DNA from: JBCCGI01 sp039029355
Lineage (GTDB): Bacteria > Planctomycetota > UBA1135 > GCA-002686595
Assembly (NCBI GenBank): GCA_039029355.1
Contig: JBCCGI010000044.1
Location: 1-64,000, forward strand
DNA: 64,000 bases
Direction of reading: 5' to 3'
How positions within the stretch are numbered: the first letter of the stretch is position 1; each line of letters opens with the position of its first letter. This document shows positions 41,723 to 50,506 of this stretch, piece after piece. Both the position numbers and the translations under genes were made by a program. Below the pieces are notes generated by a model. The model was not told the origin of the DNA and did not search any database. It saw only the letters and a list, made by a program, of their open reading frames with translations.

Positions 41723-42742
41723 ATGCACACACCGCCCCCCGCCCCCCGTGACATCCTCGACCGGATCGGCGGCACACCGCTCGTGGCCCTGCGACGCCTG
41801 GCGGGCGAGCAGCACTGCCGCGTCCCGGTCCTCGTCAAGTGTGAGCACCTGAACCCAGGCGGAAGCGTCAAGGACCGCGTCGCCAGGGCGATCGTGGACG
41901 ACGCCGAAGAGCGTGGCGTCCTGCGAGCCGGCGAGCAGGGCGCGACGATCATCGAGGCCACCGCCGGCAACACCGGCATCGGCCTCGCGCTGGTCGGCGC
42001 CGCGCGGGGCTACCGGGTCGTGTGCGTCATGTCGGAGAAGATGGCGGTCGAGAAGCGGCGCGCGCTCCGCCTCCTCGGGGTCCGGTTGATCATGACGCCG
42101 GACGCTCCGCCGACCGATCCGAAGAACTTCCGGAACGTCGCCGAGCGCATGGCGCGCGAGAACGGCTGGTTCCTCGCCGACCAGTTCCGCAATCCGGCCA
42201 ACGTCTCGGTCCACGAGCGCGAGACCGCGACGGAGATCCTCGAGCAGACCGGGGGACGGGTCGGGGCGTTCGTCGCGGGAGCGGGGACCGGCGGTACGGT
42301 CTCGGGCGTCGGTCGCCGCCTGAAGGCCGAGTGCCCCGGCGCGCGAGTCGTGCTCGCCGACCCGATCGGATCCGGGCTCGCGGACTGGATCGAGAGCGGC
42401 ACCGTAGGGACGTCGGCCGACTACCTCGTCGAGGGGATCGGCAGCAGCAGGCCGCCGGACAACCTCCACCGCGGCGTGATCGACGAGGTCGTCCGGATCC
42501 CCGACGAAGAGAGCTTTGAGACAGCACGGCGCTGCATCCGCGACGAGGGGTTGCTGATCGGCGGGTCCGCGGGGACCAACATCGCCGCGGCCCTACGTGT
42601 CGCTGCGCGGGAGGGCCTCGACGGACCGGTCGTCACGATCGGGTGCGATAGCTGGGACCGGTATCGGGGGCAGGAGTGGCTTGGCGGCCTTCTGGACGCG
42701 CCGAGCGAGTCCGAATCCGAGTCCGAGGCCGGAGGCCCTTGA
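41723..42742 (+). CDS. cysK: Cysteine synthase / cystathionine beta-synthase family PLP enzyme
   Basis: A fold-type II PLP enzyme of 339 aa. The start MHTPPPAPRDILDRIGGTPLV gives the conserved N-terminus. The PLP Lys lies in LNPGGSVKDRVA (about 50), the substrate loop is ATAGNTGIGLALVGAARGY, and the phosphate-binding loop is AGAGTGGTVSGVGR. It probably makes cysteine from O-acetylserine and sulfide, but VEGIGSS and the lack of a regulatory domain leave cystathionine beta-synthase-like activity open. The C-terminus ends in an odd SESESESE tail before GGP. It is divergent from the DUF2975 module. Confidence 0.85.
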   Translation: MHTPPPAPRDILDRIGGTPLVALRRLAGEQHCRVPVLVKCEHLNPGGSVKDRVARAIVDDAEERGVLRAGEQGATIIEATAGNTGIGLALVGAARGYRVVCVMSEKMAVEKRRALRLLGVRLIMTPDAPPTDPKNFRNVAERMARENGWFLADQFRNPANVSVHERETATEILEQTGGRVGAFVAGAGTGGTVSGVGRRLKAECPGARVVLADPIGSGLADWIESGTVGTSADYLVEGIGSSRPPDNLHRGVIDEVVRIPDEESFETARRCIRDEGLLIGGSAGTNIAAALRVAAREGLDGPVVTIGCDSWDRYRGQEWLGGLLDAPSESESESEAGGP

Positions 42743-42813
42743 AGCGAGCGGGAGGTGAGCCTGGCGGGCGGGGCATCGCGCTCGGCGCTCGCGCCCGTGC
42801 TCGGTGCTCGGTG

Positions 42814-42841
42814 CTTGGGGCTTGGGGCTTGGGGCTTGGGG
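42814..42841 (+). repeat. Short tandem repeat (CTTGGGG)x4
   Basis: Four perfect 7-bp units between the converging cysteine-synthase and ParB-like genes. It lies outside both coding regions, so copy-number changes would not alter a protein. Confidence 0.9.
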
Positions 42842-42878
42842 CTGCAGCCTGCTTGATCGGCGGGCCGGCCGGGGACGC

Positions 42879-43838
42879 TCAGCGGTCCTCGACGCCCATC
42901 ATCCGGAAGTACTGCACCAGCTTCTCCTTCAGCGCCAGCAGCTCGTCGTTGATCTTGCCCTGCTCCGGCCCCTCGTACTTCAGCTGCTCCTCCAGGATGT
43001 CGCCCATGAGGCGGTTGACGCGCTTCACCGGCGAGAGCATCCGCAGGTACTCCATCGGCATCGGGACCACCTGCTCGCTCTCCTCGATCGCGGCGTCGAT
43101 GCCGCCGGACTTGGCCGCGGCCACGATGCGGCGCGTGTCCTTGGCGGACTTGTCGGCGACGAGCGGCAGGACGCGCTCCTGGGTGTCGGACTCCAGCTTG
43201 ATGATCTCGTTGGTCTGCGTGGCGTTCAGCTCGCCGGCGCCGCGGGCGCGCTTCACGGCGGGGGAGGCGAGGGCGTCGCGCTTGATCGCTCCCCGGATGG
43301 CGGACTTCGAGAGGCCGGTCTTCCCGGCCGTGACGGCGGCGAAGGAGTCCTCGTCCTCCTCCTCCCGCGCCTTGCGCTCCAGCTTCTCTTCCTTGGAGAG
43401 GTCGTCGGTGGAGATGTCGACCTTGTTCGCCGCCGGGTGCAGCTGCTCGTAGAGCTCGCGTCCGCGGTTCAGGCACTGCTCCAGCTCGAGCGTGCTGAGC
43501 GGAGCGCGCACCAGGTTCTCGTCGATCGAGATCAGCTCCTGGACCAGCGCCTCGCGCTCGACGACGTGCACGGGGATCTCGACCCAGCCCAGCTCCCTGG
43601 CGGCCTGGACCCGGCGGGCGCCGGCCAGGAGCTCGTTGTCCTGGTTGATCGTGACCGGATGGATCAGCCCGACGCTCTCGATGCTCTTCTTGAGCGCGCT
43701 GACGTCGGTGCCGGTGCGCAGGTAGTCGTTGTCGAGCTTGAGGTCGGCGAGCAGGCGGACGGAGACGTTGAGCTCGGGGGCGATCGTTTCGTTCAAGGTC
43801 GGGTGGGGGGCGGCGGTTGGGGGGGATGGGCGCGGCAT
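42879..43838 (-). CDS. ParB/Srx-fold DNA-binding protein
   Basis: A protein of 319 aa. The ParB N-terminal CTP-binding/nuclease fold is visible as LLADLKLDNDYLRTGTDVSALKKSIESVGLIHPV, ELLAGARRVQAARELGW (the GxRR box) and SIDENLVRAPLS. A central HTH-like helical part (AGKTGLSKSAIRGAIKR) and a charged C-terminal region follow. No parA lies next to it, so it may be an orphan regulator rather than a chromosome-partition protein. The start at 43838 is weakly supported, since the first 15 residues are proline-rich and lack a ribosome-binding site. Confidence 0.78.
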   Translation of the reverse strand: MPRPSPPTAAPHPTLNETIAPELNVSVRLLADLKLDNDYLRTGTDVSALKKSIESVGLIHPVTINQDNELLAGARRVQAARELGWVEIPVHVVEREALVQELISIDENLVRAPLSTLELEQCLNRGRELYEQLHPAANKVDISTDDLSKEEKLERKAREEEDEDSFAAVTAGKTGLSKSAIRGAIKRDALASPAVKRARGAGELNATQTNEIIKLESDTQERVLPLVADKSAKDTRRIVAAAKSGGIDAAIEESEQVVPMPMEYLRMLSPVKRVNRLMGDILEEQLKYEGPEQGKINDELLALKEKLVQYFRMMGVEDR

Positions 43839-43955
43839 TGTCGCCGCTCACGAGGGGAGCTCAAGCGTGAGCCGCCGGGGCTTGAACGGTGCGAGGTCGG
43901 GGAGGGCCAGGAGGTTGCCCGGGAGCCCGGTGCAGCCGACACTCGACGCTTCGGT

Positions 43956-44660
43956 GTGTCCGTGAAATCCATCCGTGAGATCCTCGTGCGCTTCGGCGCC
44001 GTCGGCCCCGTCGCGCTCTTCACGGGCGTCGGCCCGCTGGTCGGCTCCATCGTCCTGGCGGCGACGGTGCCGCTGTGGCTGGACGGGTTCCTCGCCTCGC
44101 CGTTCCGCGGGCCGCTCTTCCTGGTGCTCACCGCGCTCCTCGCCGGGTTGTCCCTGTCGCCGACGCACGCCTCCTCGCTCCTGGCCGGGATGGCCTTCGG
44201 CGTGGTGGGCGGGAGCGCGATGGCGCTCCTCGGGACGCTGCTCGCCGCCGCGCTCGGCTTCTTGACCCTGCGGCACTTCCTGCGCGGGCGGTTCGTGGAG
44301 GCGCTCGCCCATCACCCGCGCGCCGAGGCGGTGCACCGCGAGCTCGACCGCGGCTCGGTGCGGCGCACCTTCGCCCTCCTGGCCCTGATCCGCCTCTCGC
44401 CGGTCCTGCCGTTCGCCGCGACCAACCTCCTGATGTCCACGACCGGCCTGCGGCTGCTGCCCTTCCTGAGCGCGACCCTGGTCGGCATCGCGCCGCGCGT
44501 CGTGGCCGTCGTCTGGATCGGGTCGAGCCTGACCGAGCTCGACCTGTCGCAGGGCGGCGACCGGCGCCTCCTGGCGCTCGGCGTGGTGGCGACCTGCGCG
44601 GTGCTCTGGATCCTGGGGCGCATGTCCCGGCGCGGGCTGGCGCGGCTCTCCGAGGCGTAG
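43956..44660 (+). CDS. VTT-domain (DedA/TVP38-like) membrane protein
   Basis: A protein of 234 aa with about six hydrophobic segments (FGAVGPVALFTGVGPLVGSIVLAATVPLW, LFLVLTALLAGLSLSPTHASSLLAGMAFGVVGGSAMALLGTLLAAALGFLTL and others). The VTT motif is present: GMAFGVVGGSAMALLGT with FLTLRHFLRGR, then LALIRLSPVLPFAATNLLMSTTGLRLLPFLSATLVGIAPR. DedA/TVP38 proteins are linked to lipid scrambling and membrane homeostasis. GTG 43956 is chosen; GTG 43962 is equally possible. It converges on the HxlR gene. Confidence 0.82.
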   Translation: MSVKSIREILVRFGAVGPVALFTGVGPLVGSIVLAATVPLWLDGFLASPFRGPLFLVLTALLAGLSLSPTHASSLLAGMAFGVVGGSAMALLGTLLAAALGFLTLRHFLRGRFVEALAHHPRAEAVHRELDRGSVRRTFALLALIRLSPVLPFAATNLLMSTTGLRLLPFLSATLVGIAPRVVAVVWIGSSLTELDLSQGGDRRLLALGVVATCAVLWILGRMSRRGLARLSEA

Positions 44661-44662
44661 CG

Positions 44663-44998
44663 CTACCCCAGCAGTGCTCGGGTGCCCTTCAGGTGCTCCA
44701 GGCCCCAGTCGCGGATCTGCTCGAGTAGGGGCAGCAGCGAGCGGCCCTTTGCGGTCAGCGTGTACGTGAAGCGACCGGAGTGCTCGGGCGTCGGCCTCTT
44801 CTTGACCAGGCCGGCGTCGACGAGGCGGCCTAGCCGCTGCGTCAGGATGTTGGTCGCGATGCCCTCGGGCGAGGCGAGGAACTCCTTGAAGGTCGCCTTG
44901 CCGAGGTGGAGGTCGCGGACGACGAGTAGCGTCCAGCGGTCGCCGATCAGGTCGAGCGTACACGACACGGGGCAGGGGGAACGACGGTCGGAGCCCAT
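44663..44998 (-). CDS. HxlR-family transcriptional regulator
   Basis: A protein of 111 aa with the HxlR winged-helix pattern: CPVSCTLDLIGDRWTLLVVRDLHLGKATFKEFLASPEGIATNILTQRLGRLVDAGLV, then SGRFTYTLTAKGRSLLPLLEQIRDWG. An N-terminal Cys pair (CPVSC) could give redox or electrophile sensing, as in other HxlR proteins. TAGGCT lies 9 nt before the ATG. The monooxygenase-like gene at 45031 lies just upstream on the same strand, and paired palindromes before that gene are the probable operator. Confidence 0.9.
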   Translation of the reverse strand: MGSDRRSPCPVSCTLDLIGDRWTLLVVRDLHLGKATFKEFLASPEGIATNILTQRLGRLVDAGLVKKRPTPEHSGRFTYTLTAKGRSLLPLLEQIRDWGLEHLKGTRALLG

Positions 44999-45007
44999 GG
45001 CGTCGTC

Positions 45008-45013
45008 AGCCTA
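45008..45013 (-). promoter_or_regulatory. -10 element TAGGCT of the HxlR gene
   Basis: On the minus strand TAGGCT ends 9 nt before the ATG at 44998, with no Shine-Dalgarno sequence. Confidence 0.5.
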
Positions 45014-45030
45014 GCGCACGCGGGCGAGGC

Positions 45031-45519
45031 CTAGTACTCGCTCCCGTGCTCGCTCAAGAGCGCGAGCGCCCGGCTCCAGGGGAGGGGGACCTCGCTGGCC
45101 GGGATCGGCGCGGAGTAGAACCGGAACTCGACCGTCGCCGGTCCACCTGCGCGCATGGCGCTCGAGTGGACGTCGGAGCGCAGGAACGCATCCAGCGCGG
45201 CGTCGTCCTCCCAGACCGACATCGTCCAGGCGCGCCGGCCGAAGAGCTGCTTGCGGAACGAGAACCCGACCAGGCCGTCGACCGCGGGCATGGCGTCGGC
45301 GACCTCGCCGATGGCCCGGTCGAAGGGAGCGCGCTCGGCGCGGTCCAGCACGGCGCTCGTCAGGGCGAGCACGACCGTGTCCCGGGGCGTTTGGAGCTGC
45401 ACGCCGGTGCGCCTGGCGTAACCCGGACCTGCGAACGGCGTCGCGATGGTGCAGCTCGGGACGAACAGGCCGACGAGCCCGAGCAGGCCGCCGGTGGCGA
45501 GGAGGAGGGAGCGACGCAT
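45031..45519 (-). CDS. Antibiotic-biosynthesis-monooxygenase-like (ABM) lipoprotein
   Basis: A protein of 162 aa. The N-terminus LLLATGGLLGLVGLFVPSCTI looks like a membrane or lipoprotein signal. The rest matches small dimeric alpha-beta-barrel proteins: RDTVVLALTSAVLD, VDGLVGFSFRKQLFGRRAWTMSVWEDDAALDAFLRSDVHSSAM. The export signal is unusual for this fold. Palindromes at 45553-45590 lie 34-71 bp upstream and the HxlR gene follows downstream, so regulation by that protein is likely. Substrate unknown. Confidence 0.65.
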   Translation of the reverse strand: MRRSLLLATGGLLGLVGLFVPSCTIATPFAGPGYARRTGVQLQTPRDTVVLALTSAVLDRAERAPFDRAIGEVADAMPAVDGLVGFSFRKQLFGRRAWTMSVWEDDAALDAFLRSDVHSSAMRAGGPATVEFRFYSAPIPASEVPLPWSRALALLSEHGSEY

Positions 45520-45552
45520 GTCGGGTCAGGGTCGTGTTCGGAGGACTTTGTG

Positions 45553-45590
45553 ACTTGCGAAGTGCAAGTGTAGGGCTTGCACGGTGCAAG
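45553..45590. promoter_or_regulatory. Paired palindromic operators, probable HxlR sites
   Basis: ACTTGCGAAGTGCAAGT (45553-45569; 6-bp perfect arms) and CTTGCACGGTGCAAG (45576-45590; perfect 7-1-7) share CTTGC...GCAAG and lie 22 bp apart centre to centre. They are between the monooxygenase-like gene and the divergent sulfatase gene and could regulate either or both. Confidence 0.7.
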
Positions 45591-45688
45591 TCAAGCTGCG
45601 ATCACGATCGGGAGCGCAGAGAGCTGCGCGCTCCGGGGCCGGGCCGCCGCGTGGAACCGCAGACCCGGGTCCGTCAGGATGGCGTCCG

Positions 45689-47212
45689 ATGCTCTCCATC
45701 GCCGCTCCCTTCGCGCTCGCTCTGCTTCCCGCCCCGGCGCTCCAGCGGGAGAGCGCCGAGCCCCCCAACGTCGTCCTGATCCTCGCCGACGACCTCGGCT
45801 ACGGCGACGTCGGCTGCTTCAACGACGAGTCCAAGATCCCGACGCCGCACCTCGACCGCCTCGCGGCGGAAGGACTGCGGCTGACGGACGCGCACTCGCC
45901 GTCCAGCGTCTGCACGCCGACGCGCTACGGGATCCTGACCGGTCGCTACGCGTGGCGGACGGCCCTGACGAAGAGCGTGCTCTGGCCGTGGGACCCGCCG
46001 CTGATCGAGGAGGAGCGCTTGACGCTGCCCGAGCTCCTGCGCGCCGAGGGGTATCGCACCGCCTGCATCGGCAAGTGGCACCTGGGGTGGGATTGGCCCC
46101 TCGACGACGAGAGCCGCGTCACCGCGGAGCTCGACGGGCACACCTGGGAAGCGGCGCGGCGCGCCGAGATCGGCGAGCGCGTGAACTGGGACCGCGCGAT
46201 CGCCGGCGGTCCGCTGGCCCACGGCTTCGACCACTACTTCGGCGACGACGTGCCCAACTTCCCGCCCTACGCGTTCCTCGAGGACGAGCGCGTGCTCACG
46301 CGGCCGACGGCCTCCAAGCCCGAGGGGATGTTCGGCCATCCGGGGCCGGCCGCTCCGGGGTGGGACCTGTCGCTGGTGATGCCGACGCTGGCGCAGCGCG
46401 CCGCGAGCTGGATCGAAGCGCACGCCGGCGAAGGCGGCGCGGCGCCGTTCTTCCTCTACCTGCCGCTGACCGCGCCGCACACGCCGATCGCGCCCTCGCC
46501 GCACTTCGCGGGGCGGTCGGAGGCCGGCGCCTACGGCGACTTCGTGTGCGAGGTCGACTGGCTCGTGGGGGAGGTGCTCGCGGCCCTGGAGCGCGCCGGC
46601 GCGAGCGGGAACACGCTGGTCGTCTTCACCTCGGACAACGGCTCTCCGCAGCGTGACGGCACGGGGATGAGCGGTCCGGTCGGCGCGGTGCGCGCGAGGT
46701 TCGGCCACGACCCTTCGCGGCCGTGGCGCGGCCTGAAGTCCGACGCCTGGGAGGGCGGGCACCGCGTGCCGTTGCTCGTGCGTTGGCCGGGGCGCGTGCC
46801 CGCCGGCGCGGTCAGCGACGCGCCGTTCGTGCACACCGATCTCTACCGGACGCTCGCCACCCTGGTCGGGCACGAGCTGCCGGACGACGCGGGCGAGGAC
46901 AGCTTCGACCAGCTCGCCACGCTGACCGAGGGTGCGGCCGCGGCGCGCGACCACCTCGTCCATCACTCCGGGCAGGGTGTCTTCGCGCTGCGCGTCGGGC
47001 GCTGGAAGCTGATTCTCGGCCGCGGCTCCGGCGGCTTCTCGCGCTGGGCGCCACCGGAGGACGCGCCGGCCGGCCAGCTCTATGACCTCGAGGCGGACCC
47101 CGGAGAGGCGACGAACGTGTACGCCGAGCGGCCGGACGTGGTCGAGCGACTCGAAGCGCGTCTCGCGGGCCTTAGGGCGTCGGGTCGGTCGGTGCCGTTG
47201 TCCGGACGTTGA
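45689..47212 (+). CDS. Sulfatase (formylglycine-dependent arylsulfatase family)
   Basis: A protein of 507 aa. MLSIAAPFALALLPAPALQ is a signal peptide. The alkaline-phosphatase-fold start PNVVLILADDLGYGDVGCF supplies metal-binding Asp residues. The active-site motif SSVCTPTRYGILTGRY has the C-x-P-x-R core whose Cys becomes formylglycine. GKWHLGWD, PFFLYLPLTAPHTPI and VVFTSDNGSPQ follow. The intact motif predicts activity on sulfate esters, probably of polysaccharides, as in the many planctomycete sulfatases. No maturase gene is in the window. Confidence 0.93.
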   Translation: MLSIAAPFALALLPAPALQRESAEPPNVVLILADDLGYGDVGCFNDESKIPTPHLDRLAAEGLRLTDAHSPSSVCTPTRYGILTGRYAWRTALTKSVLWPWDPPLIEEERLTLPELLRAEGYRTACIGKWHLGWDWPLDDESRVTAELDGHTWEAARRAEIGERVNWDRAIAGGPLAHGFDHYFGDDVPNFPPYAFLEDERVLTRPTASKPEGMFGHPGPAAPGWDLSLVMPTLAQRAASWIEAHAGEGGAAPFFLYLPLTAPHTPIAPSPHFAGRSEAGAYGDFVCEVDWLVGEVLAALERAGASGNTLVVFTSDNGSPQRDGTGMSGPVGAVRARFGHDPSRPWRGLKSDAWEGGHRVPLLVRWPGRVPAGAVSDAPFVHTDLYRTLATLVGHELPDDAGEDSFDQLATLTEGAAAARDHLVHHSGQGVFALRVGRWKLILGRGSGGFSRWAPPEDAPAGQLYDLEADPGEATNVYAERPDVVERLEARLAGLRASGRSVPLSGR

Positions 47213-47436
47213 CGCCTCCGCGGTCGCGGCGCGAGCCGGAGGCTTCGAGCTGGGGCGGCTCCACCTCAGAACCTCGGCAGCGGGAGCGCATCCCCGGTGC
47301 CTGGCCTCGATTGGCCGTCCTCCGGGCAGCGGATGCCACGGACGGCACGAGGCTCCGGCGGCGGGGCTCGGTCCCACCCGCGATCGAGCTACGTACCCGC
47401 ACAGGCCACCGCGTACTCCGACGACCCTCCCAAGCG

Positions 47437-48819
47437 ATGCTGCTCCTCCTCACCCTGTTCGCTCTGCACCCCGTCTTCTCCGATCAGGACGCCACCGCCG
47501 CTGTCGCGCGCACGAGCGAGGGCTACGCGATCCCGCCCGCTCCCGAGGTCCCCGAAGGAGAGCCGTCGCCCGAGCTGGTCGCGGCGCTCGACGCGCTCGT
47601 GGTGGGCTTCGAGGCCGGCGACCTGACGCCGGAGCAGGTCGAAGGCGTCGCCCAGCACGGGGACCCGCGCGTCGGCTGGATCTTCCTGGACGTGCTCCGG
47701 TTCGGGCGCACGGGGGAGGTCTCCGATGCGCTCGTCGCGGGGTTCGAGGCGGCGACCGGCGTCGAGCTGCCGGTCGAGGGTTGGATCGCGGGGTGGAAGA
47801 CGGCGATCGACTTCCTGATGGCGTGGGACACGCCGGCGATGCCGGGCTACGTCGGCCGCAAGGCGCGGATCTACACGGCGCTCGAGCCCGCCTGGACGCC
47901 GCTGTTCGCGGACGAGGAGGCGACCCTCGACTGGCGGCTGGTGACCTGGGGAGGCGTGTTCATCGACGACCGCCCCCTCGGCGAGACCGACGGCTGTCCG
48001 CGGGGCTGCATTCCGGCGCTCGACGACCCGCGGGTCACCGACGCGGCGGGGGGCGGCTGGTACGGGGACGACGAGCCCGTCTTCGGCGTCTCGATCGGTG
48101 GGGAGTGGCGCGCCTACCCGAAGCACCAGATGGAGACCCACGAGATGGTGCTCGACACCCTCGGCGGCCGGCGGTTCGCGATGCCGTACTGCACGCTCTG
48201 CGCCTCGGCGCAGGTCTTCCTGGTCGACCGGATGCCCGCGGGGGTCGAGATGCCCGTTCTGCGCACGTCCGGGCTCCTGTCGCGCTCGAACAAGGTGATG
48301 TACGACCTGCGGACGGGATCGCTCTTCAACACCTTCACCGGCGAGGCCGTCTCCGGGCCGCTGCGCGAGCGCGGCGTACGGCTGCCGCAGGTCTCCGTCG
48401 TGACCACGTCGTGGGGCGAGTGGAAGGCCGCGCATCCCGAGACGACGATCCTGCGCGAAGACGGCGGCATCGGGCGGCAGTACGAGCGCAACCCGCTGGG
48501 GGGGCGGGACGACGACGGGCCGATCTTCCCAGTCGGCGGAGTCGATCCCCGGCTCGCCGTTCAGGAGCGCGTGGTCGGAGTCCTCTTCGACGGCGAGGCG
48601 ATCGCCTTCCACGCCGAGGAGGCTCTCGCCGCCCTCGCGCGCGGCGACCGCGTCGCCCGCGGCGGCGTCTCGCTCGCGCGGCGGGGGGGCGGGCTCACCG
48701 CGGTGGACGGAGCCGGCGAGCCTGTCCCGTCGCACTCGGCGTTCTGGTTCGCGTGGAGCCAGTTCTACCCGTCGACCGCGCTCTGGCGCGACGCCGAGGC
48801 CGCGGAGGGCGGCGGTTGA
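47437..48819 (+). CDS. Secreted DUF3179 protein
   Basis: A protein of 460 aa with signal peptide MLLLLTLFALHPVFS. The DUF3179 core is clear: VFGVSIGGEWRAYPKHQMETHEMVLDTLGGRRFAMPYCTLCASAQVF with its Cys pair, then TSGLLSRSNKVMYDLRTGSLFNTFTGEAVSGP and TTSWGEWKAAHPETTIL. The family is common in marine bacteria and archaea and has no proven activity; the YCTLC pair suggests metal or redox chemistry. ATG 47437 is preferred because it places the signal peptide at the N-terminus. No operon partner: the next gene is convergent. Confidence 0.85.
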   Translation: MLLLLTLFALHPVFSDQDATAAVARTSEGYAIPPAPEVPEGEPSPELVAALDALVVGFEAGDLTPEQVEGVAQHGDPRVGWIFLDVLRFGRTGEVSDALVAGFEAATGVELPVEGWIAGWKTAIDFLMAWDTPAMPGYVGRKARIYTALEPAWTPLFADEEATLDWRLVTWGGVFIDDRPLGETDGCPRGCIPALDDPRVTDAAGGGWYGDDEPVFGVSIGGEWRAYPKHQMETHEMVLDTLGGRRFAMPYCTLCASAQVFLVDRMPAGVEMPVLRTSGLLSRSNKVMYDLRTGSLFNTFTGEAVSGPLRERGVRLPQVSVVTTSWGEWKAAHPETTILREDGGIGRQYERNPLGGRDDDGPIFPVGGVDPRLAVQERVVGVLFDGEAIAFHAEEALAALARGDRVARGGVSLARRGGGLTAVDGAGEPVPSHSAFWFAWSQFYPSTALWRDAEAAEGGG

Positions 48820-48850
48820 GGGGGCATCGGCGCGGCGGTGTCGCGCCGCG

Positions 48851-49744
48851 CTAGGCCAGGCCCATCCAGGCGAACAGCTCCGCACAGAGGGAGCTCTCGG
48901 GGTCGGCTAGATCGGCGGCGATCGTGTAGTGATTCCGGCCGCCCTGGATGGAGAAGCTCCCGGGCAGCTCGGCGCCCGCCCGGGCCGCGGCGTAGTCGCG
49001 GGACTGGCGTTGGAACTCGTCGGACTCCTCGCTCCCGACGGTCACGAGCAGCGGCGCCGAGCGCGACGGCAGGTGGAGCAGGGGACTCTGGCGCGCGGCC
49101 GAGTCCTCGGTCAGCCGAAGGGCGGGCTGCAGGAAGCTGTGGCGCAGGGGGCGCAGGTCGTAGATGCCGCTGATGCCAACGCCACCCTGCAGGACGCTGG
49201 GAGGGAGCTCGGCCGCGCGCGATGGAGTCTCGCCCAACATCATGGCGACCTGCTGTGCGCCCGCCGAATGCCCCGCCGCGAAGATGCGCGCGCGGTCGAT
49301 GCCGAGCTCCTGGGCGTGGCTCCAGACCCAGGCCGCGGCGGCGCGGCTTTGGCGCGTGATCTCGGCGATGTCGACGTCCGGACACAGGGCGTAGTTGGTG
49401 ATGACGACCGTGACGCCCCGCGTCAGCGGGCCGAGCGCAGCGTAGGCGTGCTCGCGCGCGCTCGACGCGCGCCAGTAGCCCCCGTGGACAAACAGCAGAG
49501 CGGGCGCGTCGGCGCCGGCGGGGTACACGTCGAGGTACTCCGCCTCGGTCGGCCCGAAGCGCAGCCCGAGGCGTGCGCTCCCCAGGCCCCGCGCCTGGGC
49601 GCTCTTCGATGCGAGGAGCGCTCGGTAGGGGGCCGGATCCTCGACGCTGCGCGGTACGTCGTACTGCGCGTCGATCTCGGCCTGGGAGAAGAAGTCGCGG
49701 TAGAGCGGGGATCTCGCACGCCGGTGAACGTCGTCTTGGGTCAT
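48851..49744 (-). CDS. Alpha/beta hydrolase (arylformamidase/esterase-like)
   Basis: A protein of 297 aa. Oxyanion motif FVHGGYWRA, nucleophile elbow AAGHSAGAQQ (GHSAG), with a candidate Asp in VTVGSEESDEF and His in GRNHYTI near the end. HGGYW together with a single-domain layout recalls kynurenine-formamidase-like and small carboxyl-esterase enzymes. The ATG at 49744 has GGAGACG upstream; an in-frame start at 49783 is less likely. The segment encoding EYLDVYPAGA contains a 23-nt sequence repeated at 50535. Confidence 0.85.
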   Translation of the reverse strand: MTQDDVHRRARSPLYRDFFSQAEIDAQYDVPRSVEDPAPYRALLASKSAQARGLGSARLGLRFGPTEAEYLDVYPAGADAPALLFVHGGYWRASSAREHAYAALGPLTRGVTVVITNYALCPDVDIAEITRQSRAAAAWVWSHAQELGIDRARIFAAGHSAGAQQVAMMLGETPSRAAELPPSVLQGGVGISGIYDLRPLRHSFLQPALRLTEDSAARQSPLLHLPSRSAPLLVTVGSEESDEFQRQSRDYAAARAGAELPGSFSIQGGRNHYTIAADLADPESSLCAELFAWMGLA

Positions 49745-49980
49745 CGCGTCTCCGATGGTCCGGGGGAGGCTTGGCTCGGGCAAGGGCGGACATCAGACGG
49801 ACGTTCGACCGCCTGGCGCTGCCCCGCGGCCGCCTCCGATCGCTTCGAGCGAACGACAGCGCCCGCCTCTCGAAAACCCTGCGTCGGATCGACGCGCGGA
49901 GGCGGGCGGAACCCGCGGGGGGACACTACAGTGTCGAGCCGTTCTTCCTCACCCACCACCCGCCCGACAAGGAGTCGCCG

Positions 49981-50469
49981 ATGTCCCAGGAAATGGAGTT
50001 CCCCCAGCCGACCGCCGAGCACAACCAGCTGCGCGAGCACGCCGGCGTCTGGAAGGTGCACAGCACCTTCTACATGGACCCCGATCCGTCCACGCCCCCG
50101 ATGGAGGTCGAGGCCAAGGAGACCATCGAGATGTTCGGCAGCTTCTGGACGCACAGCGTCTACGAGTCCGACTTCATGGGGCAGCCCTTCCAGGGGCGGG
50201 CCACGCTCGGCTACGACCCCGAGCAGAAGGAGTACGTGTCGACCTGGATCGACACCATGTCGCCGACCTACTTCCAGTTCCGCGGCAACTTCGAGGGCGA
50301 CACGCTCGTGATGAAGGGGCGCGCCTTCGACTGCATGTCGAAGATGGAGGCCAACTACCGGACGACCGAGCTCCACAAGAGCCCCGACGAGCGCGTCTTC
50401 GAGATGTTCATGGAGATGCCCGACGGGAACGAGTTCAAGATGATGACGCACGTGTACACCCGCGCGTAG
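49981..50469 (+). CDS. DUF1579 protein
   Basis: A protein of 162 aa with AAGGAG 8 nt before the ATG. It matches DUF1579: AEHNQLREHAGVWKVHSTFYM, then ETIEMFGSFWTHSVYESDFMGQPFQGRATLGYDPEQKEYVSTWID, GNFEGDTLVMKG and MPDGNEFKMMTHVYTRA. It is probably a lipocalin-like beta barrel; ligand unknown. No signal peptide. A perfect 10-bp hairpin follows 37 bp after the stop. A degenerate copy of this gene and its hairpin lies at 55938-56182. Confidence 0.85.
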   Translation: MSQEMEFPQPTAEHNQLREHAGVWKVHSTFYMDPDPSTPPMEVEAKETIEMFGSFWTHSVYESDFMGQPFQGRATLGYDPEQKEYVSTWIDTMSPTYFQFRGNFEGDTLVMKGRAFDCMSKMEANYRTTELHKSPDERVFEMFMEMPDGNEFKMMTHVYTRA

Positions 50470-50506
50470 GCGCGGGTGCGGCGGACCTCCGCCGTTCGGA
50501 CACCAA

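Noticed and set aside
42814..42841. Phase-variable repeat (CTTGGGG)x4
   Set aside because: It lies between two converging genes, outside coding and promoter regions, so copy changes would have no evident effect.
42879..43838. Chromosome or plasmid partition locus with origin
   Set aside because: No parA gene, no parS-like repeats and no iterons were seen nearby, so the ParB-like gene is treated as an orphan.
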